NCBI RefSeq assembly: GCF_010727125.1
Contig: NZ_AP022564.1
Location: 3,534,001-3,598,000, forward strand
DNA length: 64,000 nt
Reading direction: 5' to 3'
Source of the DNA: Mycolicibacter terrae
GTDB lineage: Bacteria > Actinomycetota > Actinomycetes > Mycobacteriales > Mycobacteriaceae
In this document: positions 23,159 through 30,967 of the stretch, one piece after another
Position numbering within the stretch: position 1 is the first letter of the stretch
Layout of the letters: every line of letters starts with the position of its first letter
Program-made: the position numbers and the translations under genes
The notes under the pieces: model-generated
Seen by the model: only the letters and a program-made list of their open reading frames with translations
The model's database searches: none
What the model was told of the DNA's origin: nothing

Positions 23159-23494
23159 GTGGCGGTATCGAAGAAAGAGGTCGGCGACTGCCCGATCGAC
23201 GCCGCGCTGTCGGTGATCGACGGCCGCTGGAAGGGCACCATCCTGTGGCGCCTGGCCGACGGGCCGATGCGCACGGCCGAGTTGCGGCGCAGCATCCCGG
23301 GCATCACCGAACGAATGCTCATCCGTCATCTGCACGAACTCGTCGCCGACGGCATCATCGACCGCCACGACGCCGGCACGGTGCCGCCGTGCGTGCACTA
23401 TTCGATCTCCGCGTACGGAAAGACGCTGGCACCGGTGCTCGAGGCGCTGTGCGAGTGGGGCCGCGGGCACATGACCCGCGGGGCGGCCGGCTGA
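23159..23494 (+). CDS. HxlR-family (DUF24) transcriptional regulator
   Basis: 111 residues from GTG 23159 with GAGGAGG seven bases upstream. The winged-helix HxlR domain covers the protein: CPIDAALSVIDGRWKGTILWRL, LRRSIPGITERMLIRHLHELVADGII, YSISAYGKTLAPVLEALCEWG. One Cys near the N-terminus is at the place where redox- or electrophile-sensing HxlR members carry theirs. It probably binds GTCAG half-sites in front of its own gene and the divergent membrane-protein gene. Confidence 0.92.
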   Translation: MAVSKKEVGDCPIDAALSVIDGRWKGTILWRLADGPMRTAELRRSIPGITERMLIRHLHELVADGIIDRHDAGTVPPCVHYSISAYGKTLAPVLEALCEWGRGHMTRGAAG

Positions 23495-23497
23495 GGC

Positions 23498-24421
23498 TCA
23501 GGCCAGCCCCGCGAGCACGGCCGCCCCCACCAGGCCGGCGTCGCCGCCGAGTTCGGCGGGCACCACCCGCAGCCCGGTCAGGAAATCCAGCCGGGCGTGC
23601 TCGGCCAACGCGGTCCGCAGCGGATCGAACAGCAGCGCACCGGATTTCGCGACTCCCCCGCCGATCACCACCAGGTCCAGATCGCAGACGGCGGCCACCG
23701 AGGCGATCATCGCCGCCAGCGCGTCGGTACCGCGCCGAAATGCCCGCATCGCAACCTCGTCGCCGGCTTCGGCCGCCGCGCCGAGCACCTTGGCGTCAGC
23801 GTCGGCTTCCGGCGTCCAGCCGTTGGCCAGCGCCCAGCGCACCATCGCCGGGCCGGAGGAGATGGTCTCCACACAGCCCCGGCCGCCGCAGCGGCACGGC
23901 TCGCCATCGGCGTCGACGACGACGTGTCCGACGTGCCCGGCGTTGCCGGTGCGGCCGTGGAAGGGCGCCCCGTCGAGCACCAGCCCCCCTCCCACCCCGG
24001 TCGACACCACCATGCCGAGCATCGATCGCGTCCCCCGGCCGGCCCCGTGCCGGTGTTCGCCCAGTGCCATGCAGACGCCGTCGCCGCCCAGGGCGACCGG
24101 CACGCCGGGCACCGCGGCGGCCACCCGGTCGCGCAGGCCGAATCTGCGCCAGCCCGGGATGTTGATCGGGCTGACCGTCCCGGCGTTCACGTCGACCGGC
24201 CCGGCCGAGCCGATCCCGACCGCACCGACCCGCCCGCCGGCTTCCGCCAGGACGTCGGCGAGCAAATCGGCCACCACCGCCCACACCACCTCGGCGCCCT
24301 GATCCCCCCGGGTGGGCCGGGTGGCGGTGTAGATCAGTGCTCCGTCGGCGCCGACCAGGCCGGCGGCGATCTTGGTGCCGCCGACGTCCAGCGCGAGGGT
24401 CGCCGGGTCGCCGCCCGTCAT
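23498..24421 (-). CDS. ROK-family sugar kinase (Rv0650-like)
   Basis: 307 residues from ATG 24421. ROK features: phosphate-binding LALDVGGTKIAAGLV at the N-terminus, IGSAGPVDVNAGTV, GGDGVCMALGEHRHGAG (catalytic Asp region), and the zinc motif G-H-x9-C-x-C-G-x2-G-C (GHVVVDADGEPCRCGGRGC). Likely phosphorylates glucose or another hexose with ATP. The ATG overlaps the alpha-mannosidase stop by four bases (ATGA), so it is cotranslated with that enzyme. Phosphorylation of the mannose released by the mannosidase is an attractive inference. It converges with hxlR, leaving only three bases. Confidence 0.88.
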   Translation of the reverse strand: MTGGDPATLALDVGGTKIAAGLVGADGALIYTATRPTRGDQGAEVVWAVVADLLADVLAEAGGRVGAVGIGSAGPVDVNAGTVSPINIPGWRRFGLRDRVAAAVPGVPVALGGDGVCMALGEHRHGAGRGTRSMLGMVVSTGVGGGLVLDGAPFHGRTGNAGHVGHVVVDADGEPCRCGGRGCVETISSGPAMVRWALANGWTPEADADAKVLGAAAEAGDEVAMRAFRRGTDALAAMIASVAAVCDLDLVVIGGGVAKSGALLFDPLRTALAEHARLDFLTGLRVVPAELGGDAGLVGAAVLAGLA

Positions 24422-27400
24422 GGGACGCCGACCGTCTCGGCCGCGGGCACCGCGATCCGCACCGCCGGTGAGTACACCAGCCCGCCCGCCCCGCCGACCC
24501 GGACCAGCGCCCACCACGTCCCGGGCTTCGCCCACGCCGGCGGTCTCAGCGTGAACTCGACTGCGACACTGCCGCGGGCCGGGACCAGCGCGCCCACCGC
24601 GGCCGGCGCGGCCCACTCCCAGGTGCCCCAGGGGCTGATCAGATGCGCCTCGACCGCCAGGTCGGCGTGGGCGTCGGTGCCGACGATGACGCTCAGGCGC
24701 GCGGTCTTCCCGGCGGTCACCTCGACGTCGGACAGCCCGTCGACATAGAGCAGCCGGTCGGGTCCCGGATCGCCGACGCGCACCACCGCCACGTCTTCGA
24801 CGGGCTGGCGCCAGGACGGCGGCAGGTCTCCGGTGATGTCGAGCCGGGCGCGGATCGGGTAGAGCCCCGGTGGGGTGTCGGCCGGCACCGTCACCGCCAC
24901 CGGGGTGCGCGTGTGCTGGCCTGCCTTCAGTCGCACCGGGTGCTCGCCGGGCGTGGCCGTCCAGCCGCCCGGACACGCCAGCGTCACCGCGCCGGCCAGG
25001 GTCGCATCGACGCTGTCACTGGCCACGCTCAGATCCAGGCTCACCCGTCCGCCCGGATTCGCGTCCAGCAGGTGCGGGTGCAACGCCGGGGCCGCCGGCA
25101 GCCCGCCCAGCGGTGCCGTTCCGCGGTTGTGCAGCCAGTAGCGGGCGTACAGCGGCTGGGCGACTTCGGCCTCGGGCCCCAGGCGGTGGCCGGCCCCCAC
25201 GCGTTCGGCGTCCAGCCCGGCGGTGACGGTGGCGATCTCGTAGCCGTGCAACCGCGCCGGGTCCGGGTGCTCGCGCGGCTGCTCGAGCAGGTCGGCGCGG
25301 CCCAGTACGGTCAGCTCGCCCAGGTCGCTGCGCAGCGTGACGGAGGCGTCGGCGCCGCGAGTCTCCACCAGACGCAGGGTGAGGATGTTCGGGTCGACGC
25401 GCTGGGCGCTGCCGCGCGCTGTCGGGTTGCCGGCCGCCTTGAGCGCACCGAGCTCGACTGCGCCGGCCGGCTCGACGCGCAACAGCGAGCCGCTGGCCGG
25501 CAACGGACCGCCGTCGCCGGCCACCGCGACGGCCCGCAGCGGATCGGCGAACTCCGCGCAGCGCGCCGGGATCCTCGCCTGTCGCCAGTCACCGTCGCCG
25601 GCCACCAGCGCGTAGTCGAAGGTGTGCGTCCAGTGCTGCAACTGGAAGGCGCTGCCGTCGGGTGCGGTGCGGCGCGGGTCGTCGGTCCAGGCCGCCGACG
25701 GCCAGCTGGTGCAGGACCGCATCAGCGCGGTGTGCAGCGTGCCGGCGGTGTCGACGGCGAAGCTGGGCATGCCGCGGTTGATCAGGGCGACGGTGCGCGC
25801 TTCGAACGGCGCCATCTCGGCCGGGGCCTGCTGGTCCACGGCGATCTCGGCGTCGGCCAGCTCCCCGATTATCCGGGCGATCTCGGCCGCCAGATCCCCG
25901 TCGTCGCGGCCGGCGATCACCAGCACCGGCAGGGCGCGCGGGCCGCTCAGGTCGGCGCCGGGGACCCAGACCTGGGTGAGGGGCTTCTCCGCGGGCACCC
26001 ACACCCGGGCCCGGCCGTCCCTGGCCAGCTGCCGCTGCAGTTCGTCGGTGTAGGCCGGATCGGCGGCGGCCAGCACCGCGCGGGTGAAGGCGTTGCGGTC
26101 CGGCCCGCCGAGCGCGATCCGGGTGTCGGGCAGGTTGGAGTCGACGTCGAGGTTGCCGTAGCGGGGCCCGTCGGCGCCCGAGCAGGTGGCGGTGACCCCG
26201 GCGCGCACCAGCGCGACCATCAGCTCCCGCGGCGCCGGGCCGATCACCTCGGCCACCGACACCGCCCGGGTGCCGTCGCCGACGCTGACCCGCGCGGTTG
26301 CCGACAGCCCGAACCACCTGTGGGCGGGGGTGTCGAGGGTCCGCGGGTACTGCGCGGTGTCCACCGAGCGTCCACTGGGCTCGTGCAGCAGGCCGAAGCC
26401 GCGGCCGATGACGGCGTCGGCCACCTCGGCGACCGGCAGCGCGCCGGGCACCGGGCAGGGCCACCGCAGCCGCAGCAGGTGGTCGGCGCCGGTGAACTCG
26501 TCGATGGTGGTCGAGCAATCCACCCGGTCCACCCCGTGCCACAGCGTCAGGGTCTGGCGGTAGGCCAGCATGTTGCGGATTCGCCCCGAGGCCACCAACC
26601 GCTCTCCCAGCGGCCCGCGGTAGGCCTGCACGCTCACGTCGGAGGCGACAGCGGAGGTGAACAGGTTGCCGCTGGGCACCAGATGCCACGGACCCTCTCC
26701 GGACTGCGGGTGCTTGGGGTACTCGTCGTAGACGGCGAGCTGGTTTCCCAGCCCGCCCTCGATGATCATCTCCCGGCCGTCGCACCGCCACGACGCGATG
26801 CCGCCGCCGCGGTCCGGGTCGGCGGTCAGCCGGTGGTGCTCGTTGCTGATCGCGGAGCCGGGGATGCGCTGCCAGCCCTGCGAGCTGTCGGCGGGGACCA
26901 GGCGGTAGGCCCGCCAGCCCAACGACGGCACGTCCCGGGCCAGCCAGCTGACCGTGCTGCCGTCGTGCTCGACATGGGCGGCGAGCTCGGTTCCGTCGGT
27001 GTCGAGCACGCGCATCCCGGCTGCCGGCGGCGTGTCCAGCCGCACGGTGACCACGTCGGTGCGGTCGTCGGCCACCGGGTTCCACACCACGGCGCGTTGG
27101 CCTTCGGCGCCGGTACGCACCAGCCCGGACAGCGCCGCCAGAGCGTTGTCGCGGACGTCGGTGCCGAGCTGCCAGGCGTCGCGCCAGCCGGTCAGCAGGT
27201 CCAGGTACACCTGGTCGGCCTCCGACCCGGTGATGGCGTCGTGGTGGGCGCCGTAACACAGCTGCGCCCACGCCTTGGCCAGCGCCGCCTCCGGGTAGGG
27301 CGCCCCGGTCAGTGCGGCGGCGAACACCGCGAAGCGCTCCGCGGACAGCAGCGCACGTTCGGTTTCCCGGTTGGCCTGCTTGGTATCGATGTAGGAGACG

Positions 27401-28581
27401 TGGCAGCCGGTGTAGATCGGATTCATGTCGCGGGTCTGCGGCGACGCGGCCTCGCCGCGCCGCGCGAGTTCGGCGCGCACCGCGGCGAAGAACTCACTCG
27501 GCACGGCGCAGATGAACTTCGGCCAGGTGTAGCGGGTGTTCCAGTCCCGGTGGATCTCGGCGACCCAGCGGTTCGGCGGGGTGAAGTCGGTGCCCACCGG
27601 CAGCAGCACATTGCGGGTGGCGGCGACCTTCTTCAATTCGGTGAACAACCGGTAGACGTCGGCCTCGGCGTCGGCCAAGGACTCCTGCGCGTCCATCCAC
27701 CAGCCGGCCGCGTAGTGCGCCGGCATGTAGTGGGTCAGCAGGCCGCGCCCGGACGGCGCGATCCATTCGAACTCGGATGCGAACTGCATTCGGCGCGGAT
27801 CGCCCCGGTCGGCCATCGGACCCCACTGGTGAAACGGCCCGCGCGCCCAGGCGCTGGAGGACAGTCCGGCGTCGGCGACCAGCCCGGGGAACTGCGGGTC
27901 GTGGCCGAACACGTCGAGCTGCCACGCCGTCGCCGGTGCGGCGCCCATGATGTCGCGCTGAAAACCCATCCCGGCCACCAGGTTGCGGATGGTGGTCTCG
28001 GCGTCGGTGAGGTTGGTCGACGGCTCGTTGTAGCTGCCGCCCATCACCTCGACCCGGCCCTGGGCGATCAGCCGGCGTAGTTCGGCACGGTCCTGCGGGT
28101 GGGTGTCCCAGTAGGGCTTGAGGTAGTCGACCTCGGCCAGGACGAACTTGTACTCGGGGTTGTCCCGCGCCCAGTCCAGGTGGCCGCGCACCAGGTTGAT
28201 GCCGTTGGTCTGCCGGCACGCGCCAAGCGGGTGCTCGGTCCACGCGCTGGTGTAGTTGGCCTGGGTGTTCCACCAGACCGGGTCGTAGTGGAAGTGGCCG
28301 ATCATGAACATCGTCCAGCCGGGTTCGGCCACGGTGAAGGTGAAGCCGGTGTCGTTGACGCGGGCGGTCCGCTGCTGACCCGGCATCGGGTCCTCGACGG
28401 TCACCGCCACCTCGACGACACCGTCGCCGGGCTCGGCTACGGCTTCGCCGGCCAGGCCCTCGCCGTCGATACGCAGCGGTGTCGCCACGTCGGCGTCGCG
28501 GTAGCCGATCCGGACCAGCTGCGCGGGCGTGTCGACCGGCCCGACGAACTTCTCGGTCGATTCGACGTCGAGGATCCGCAT
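24418..28581 (-). CDS. Large GH38 alpha-mannosidase (Rv0648-like)
   Basis: 1387 residues from ATG 28581, somewhat longer than the M. tuberculosis homologue as I recall it. GH38 motifs: metal-binding MIGHFHYDPVWWNTQ (about residue 70), catalytic nucleophile region TAWQLDVFGHDPQFPGLVADAGL, and CYGAHHDAITGSEADQVY. A central helical domain and several beta-sandwich domains follow; the C-terminal 300 residues resemble NEW3/immunoglobulin-like modules. No signal peptide is seen, so it probably acts in the cytoplasm on mannosides or recycled mannan. It overlaps the ROK kinase gene. The extension upstream to 28923 is antisense to DinB-like coding sequence and is rejected. Confidence 0.9.
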   Translation of the reverse strand: MRILDVESTEKFVGPVDTPAQLVRIGYRDADVATPLRIDGEGLAGEAVAEPGDGVVEVAVTVEDPMPGQQRTARVNDTGFTFTVAEPGWTMFMIGHFHYDPVWWNTQANYTSAWTEHPLGACRQTNGINLVRGHLDWARDNPEYKFVLAEVDYLKPYWDTHPQDRAELRRLIAQGRVEVMGGSYNEPSTNLTDAETTIRNLVAGMGFQRDIMGAAPATAWQLDVFGHDPQFPGLVADAGLSSSAWARGPFHQWGPMADRGDPRRMQFASEFEWIAPSGRGLLTHYMPAHYAAGWWMDAQESLADAEADVYRLFTELKKVAATRNVLLPVGTDFTPPNRWVAEIHRDWNTRYTWPKFICAVPSEFFAAVRAELARRGEAASPQTRDMNPIYTGCHVSYIDTKQANRETERALLSAERFAVFAAALTGAPYPEAALAKAWAQLCYGAHHDAITGSEADQVYLDLLTGWRDAWQLGTDVRDNALAALSGLVRTGAEGQRAVVWNPVADDRTDVVTVRLDTPPAAGMRVLDTDGTELAAHVEHDGSTVSWLARDVPSLGWRAYRLVPADSSQGWQRIPGSAISNEHHRLTADPDRGGGIASWRCDGREMIIEGGLGNQLAVYDEYPKHPQSGEGPWHLVPSGNLFTSAVASDVSVQAYRGPLGERLVASGRIRNMLAYRQTLTLWHGVDRVDCSTTIDEFTGADHLLRLRWPCPVPGALPVAEVADAVIGRGFGLLHEPSGRSVDTAQYPRTLDTPAHRWFGLSATARVSVGDGTRAVSVAEVIGPAPRELMVALVRAGVTATCSGADGPRYGNLDVDSNLPDTRIALGGPDRNAFTRAVLAAADPAYTDELQRQLARDGRARVWVPAEKPLTQVWVPGADLSGPRALPVLVIAGRDDGDLAAEIARIIGELADAEIAVDQQAPAEMAPFEARTVALINRGMPSFAVDTAGTLHTALMRSCTSWPSAAWTDDPRRTAPDGSAFQLQHWTHTFDYALVAGDGDWRQARIPARCAEFADPLRAVAVAGDGGPLPASGSLLRVEPAGAVELGALKAAGNPTARGSAQRVDPNILTLRLVETRGADASVTLRSDLGELTVLGRADLLEQPREHPDPARLHGYEIATVTAGLDAERVGAGHRLGPEAEVAQPLYARYWLHNRGTAPLGGLPAAPALHPHLLDANPGGRVSLDLSVASDSVDATLAGAVTLACPGGWTATPGEHPVRLKAGQHTRTPVAVTVPADTPPGLYPIRARLDITGDLPPSWRQPVEDVAVVRVGDPGPDRLLYVDGLSDVEVTAGKTARLSVIVGTDAHADLAVEAHLISPWGTWEWAAPAAVGALVPARGSVAVEFTLRPPAWAKPGTWWALVRVGGAGGLVYSPAVRIAVPAAETVGVP

Positions 28582-28687
28582 TCCCCAAACGTACGGATGC
28601 ACGGCCCACCGAGCGGAGTCTTTCGGCGACCGCTTGTTCTGGAGTGCGCGCGTGGGAATTGTCCGACCCGGCTGGCAGGCTCGGATC

Positions 28688-29212
28688 ATGCCCGTTTCAC
28701 GTGACCTGTTGGCCGACCAGCTCGACTGGCACTGGCAGAACCAGCTGCGCCCGCGGCTGGACGGCCTCACCGATGACGAGTACCTGTGGGAGGCGGTGAC
28801 CGGCTGCTGGTCCGTTCGCCGCGACGGCATCGACTTTGCGTTGCCGCCGCCCGAGCCGGCGCCGTTCACCACCATCGCCTGGCGGATGGCGCACGTCATC
28901 GTCGGCGTGTTCGCCATGCGCAACCATCACCACTTCGGCGGGCCGCCGGCCGATTACCAGAGCTGGCCGTACGCCCTCGATGCCGCCACCGCGCTGCGCC
29001 AGCTCGACGACGCCTACGCGGGCTGGCTCGCCGGGGTACGTGGCCTCGATGAGTCCGCGTTGGACCGGCCCATCGGCGCGGCGGAGGGGCCGTGGGCCGA
29101 CCGCACCATGGCGGAGCTGGTCTTGCACATCAACCGCGAAGTCATCCATCACGGAGCCGAAATCGCATGCCTGCGTGACCTGTACGCGCACCGACTCGAT
29201 CGAAAGGACTAG
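28688..29212 (+). CDS. DinB-like protein 1
   Basis: 174 residues from ATG 28688. The four-helix-bundle DinB superfamily is suggested by the N-terminal LADQLDWHWQNQLRPRLDGLTDDEYLWEAV, the metal-ligand-type His in WRMAHVIVGVF, and the C-terminal MAELVLHINREVIHHGAEIACLRDLY. Such proteins are often metal- or thiol-dependent transferases; exact function unknown. Its own TAG stop forms part of the 6-bp target site of the adjacent insertion sequence, so the gene is intact. Divergent from the alpha-mannosidase. It was originally followed three bases later by a second DinB-like gene. Confidence 0.85.
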   Translation: MPVSRDLLADQLDWHWQNQLRPRLDGLTDDEYLWEAVTGCWSVRRDGIDFALPPPEPAPFTTIAWRMAHVIVGVFAMRNHHHFGGPPADYQSWPYALDAATALRQLDDAYAGWLAGVRGLDESALDRPIGAAEGPWADRTMAELVLHINREVIHHGAEIACLRDLYAHRLDRKD

Positions 29213-29213
29213 C
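29208..29213. repeat. IS target-site duplication, left copy (ACTAGC)
   Basis: Identical to 30307-30312 on the other side of the element. It contains the TAG stop of DinB-like gene 1. Confidence 0.9.
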
Positions 29214-30306
29214 TGTACTGATCACAGACGTTAGGTACGGCGTGGCGTGGTGACATGAAGAAGACCTCCGAGTGAAGTGCGAGCTGTCTAAGGAACGCAC
29301 TGCTCAATCTCGGAGGTCTTCGTGTCCCACCGTAATGCCCCTTTGTCAGAAACCGGTCGTCTGCGCCTGGCTCGTTGCATCGTCGAGGACGGGTGGTCGT
29401 TGCGCAGAGCTGCCGAACGGTTCCAGGTCGCGGTAACCACCGCCCAGCGATGGGCTCGGCGCTACCGCGAGCAGGGTCCGGCCGGCATGGCTGATCGCAG
29501 CTCACGCCCGCACCGCAGCCCCAACCAGACTCCGACGCGGACCGAACGGCGCATCATCAAAGTCCGGGTGATCAAACGGTGGGGCCCGGCCCGCATCGCC
29601 TATCTGCTCGGGCTCAACGTCTCCACCGTGCACAAAGTGTTGAGTCGCTACAAGCTGGCCCGACTGCGCTGGTTGGACCGCCCCACCGGACGCGTCATCC
29701 GCCGGATGACATCCGCAGCCCCGGGCGATCTGGTGCACGTCGATGTCAAGAAACTCGGGAAGATCCCCGCTGGCGGCGGCTGGCGCATGCTCGGTCGAAC
29801 CCAGGGCAATCACAACTCACGAGCTGATAAAAGTTCAGGCCGTCGCAGCAAGTGGGGCGATCCACTGCGGGGACACCACTTCCTGCACACCGCCCTGGAC
29901 GCTCACTCCCGACTGGTGTACTCCGAGATTTTGGCTGACGAACGCAAACAAACTGCGGCTGACTTCTGGAAACGGGCCAACGCTTGGTTCCTTCAGTGCG
30001 GCTTCACCGTGCGAAATGTGTTGACTGACAATGGTTCCTGCTATCGCTCGCACGTATTCCGTGACGCCCTCGGTGGCATCAAGCATCGCCGAACCCGACC
30101 GTATCGGCCGCAGACCAACGGCAAGGTCGAGAGGTTTCACCGCACTCTGGCCGACGAATGGGCCTACGTGCGGCTCTACACCAGTGACGCCGAACGCTGC
30201 GCCGAATTCCCACTCTGGGTGCACCACTACAATCACCACCGCGGCCACACCTCACTCAAAGGTCAACCACCCGCCAGTCGCGTACCTAACCTCTCAGGTC
30301 AGTACA
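29214..30306 (+). mobile_element. IS481-family insertion sequence, complete, 1093 bp
   Basis: The ends are 26-bp imperfect inverted repeats (22 of 26 match) starting TGTACTGA and ending GTTAGGTACG, at 29214-29239 and 30281-30306. Both sides carry the 6-bp target duplication ACTAGC (29208-29213 and 30307-30312). The exact duplication and the open transposase frame imply a recent and possibly active insertion. It sits between two DinB-like genes and contains one DDE transposase. Confidence 0.92.
29260..29321 (+). promoter_or_regulatory. Hairpin covering the transposase ribosome-binding site
   Basis: A perfect 13-bp stem (29260-29272 with 29309-29321) plus an inner 6-bp stem (AGTGCG 29276-29281 with CGCACT 29296-29301) ends directly before the GTG. 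The Shine-Dalgarno GGAGG (29312-29316) is buried in the 3' arm. In read-through transcripts from outside the IS, this would block transposase translation, as established for IS10 and IS50. Confidence 0.6.
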
Positions 30307-30311
30307 ACTAG
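29322..30311 (+). CDS. IS481-family DDE transposase
   Basis: 329 residues from GTG 29322. N-terminal helix-turn-helix (LRLARCIVEDGWSLRRAAERFQVAVTTAQRWARRY) and a second HTH-like region (RIAYLLGLNVSTVHKVLSRY) precede the integrase core. The DDE residues are visible in DLVHVDVKKLGKI and FLHTALDAHSRLVYSEIL, NVLTDNGSCYRS, and NGKVERFHRTLADEW. The final Asn codon and the TAG stop (30309-30311) lie in the target duplication, not in the IS. At another insertion site the C-terminus would differ. Confidence 0.94.
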   Translation: MSHRNAPLSETGRLRLARCIVEDGWSLRRAAERFQVAVTTAQRWARRYREQGPAGMADRSSRPHRSPNQTPTRTERRIIKVRVIKRWGPARIAYLLGLNVSTVHKVLSRYKLARLRWLDRPTGRVIRRMTSAAPGDLVHVDVKKLGKIPAGGGWRMLGRTQGNHNSRADKSSGRRSKWGDPLRGHHFLHTALDAHSRLVYSEILADERKQTAADFWKRANAWFLQCGFTVRNVLTDNGSCYRSHVFRDALGGIKHRRTRPYRPQTNGKVERFHRTLADEWAYVRLYTSDAERCAEFPLWVHHYNHHRGHTSLKGQPPASRVPNLSGQYN

Positions 30312-30312
30312 C
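30307..30312. repeat. IS target-site duplication, right copy (ACTAGC)
   Basis: Matches 29208-29213. It supplies the transposase stop codon and lies two bases before the ATG of DinB-like gene 2. Confidence 0.9.
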
Positions 30313-30314
30313 CC

Positions 30315-30917
30315 ATGCCTGGACTTGCCCCACCGGTGACCGACGAACGCGACGCCCTGCGCCAATTCGTGGCCTATCACCAAAGCGCCTACTTCGCGGT
30401 GGCCTATGGCCTCACCGATGAGCAGGCCCGTGCCACCCCGACCGCCAGTTCCCTGTCGATCGGCGCGTTGATCAAGCACGCAACCGGGATGCAACACAGC
30501 TGGATGTCCCGCGTCGCCGCCGCGCCGGCCGCACCGGCCGCGGACAGCCGACCGGGCGAGCAGAGAGCCCGCGAATACCAGGACCAGTACGTACTGCGCC
30601 AGGACGAAAGCCTGGCCGGGGTACTGGAGGCGTTCGCGGCGCACAACGCCGAGACGCTGCGCCTGCTGGAGTCCGCCGACCTCGACGCCGCGGTGCCGGT
30701 GCCGCGCGACGCACCGTGGTTCCCCGCCGACGTCGACGCGTGGACGGTGCGCTGGGTGTTCCATCACGTGATCAACGAGCTGGCGCGGCACGCCGGGCAC
30801 GCCGACATCATCCGGGAAAGCATCGACGGTGCCACCATGTACGAACTGATCGCCGGGTTCGAGGGCTGGGAACCGACCGCATGGCTGACCCCCTGGCGAC
30901 CAGGCGCCACGGCGTAG
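30315..30917 (+). CDS. DinB-like protein 2 (DUF664 type)
   Basis: 200 residues from ATG 30315. The DinB/DUF664 four-helix bundle is suggested by RDALRQFVAYHQSAYFAVAYGLTDEQARATPTASSLSIGALIKHATGMQHSWM and the C-terminal TVRWVFHHVINELARHAGHADIIRE, with His residues at the expected metal positions. Unknown function. Before the IS landed, the sequence would have read TAG-CCC-ATG from gene 1 into gene 2, so both were almost certainly one operon. Expression now probably depends on read-through from the IS or an internal promoter. Confidence 0.88.
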   Translation: MPGLAPPVTDERDALRQFVAYHQSAYFAVAYGLTDEQARATPTASSLSIGALIKHATGMQHSWMSRVAAAPAAPAADSRPGEQRAREYQDQYVLRQDESLAGVLEAFAAHNAETLRLLESADLDAAVPVPRDAPWFPADVDAWTVRWVFHHVINELARHAGHADIIRESIDGATMYELIAGFEGWEPTAWLTPWRPGATA

Positions 30918-30967
30918 CACGGTGCGCTGGCGGAGAACTTCCGCCGGTGATTTGGCAGACTGCAGCA

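Noticed and set aside
24643..28080. Long plus-strand frame opposite the alpha-mannosidase
   Set aside because: Shadow of the GH38 gene: His/Gly/Arg-rich translation without domains.
28582..28923. N-terminal extension of the alpha-mannosidase
   Set aside because: Antisense to DinB-like coding sequence; the MRILDVESTEKF start at 28581 fits the family.
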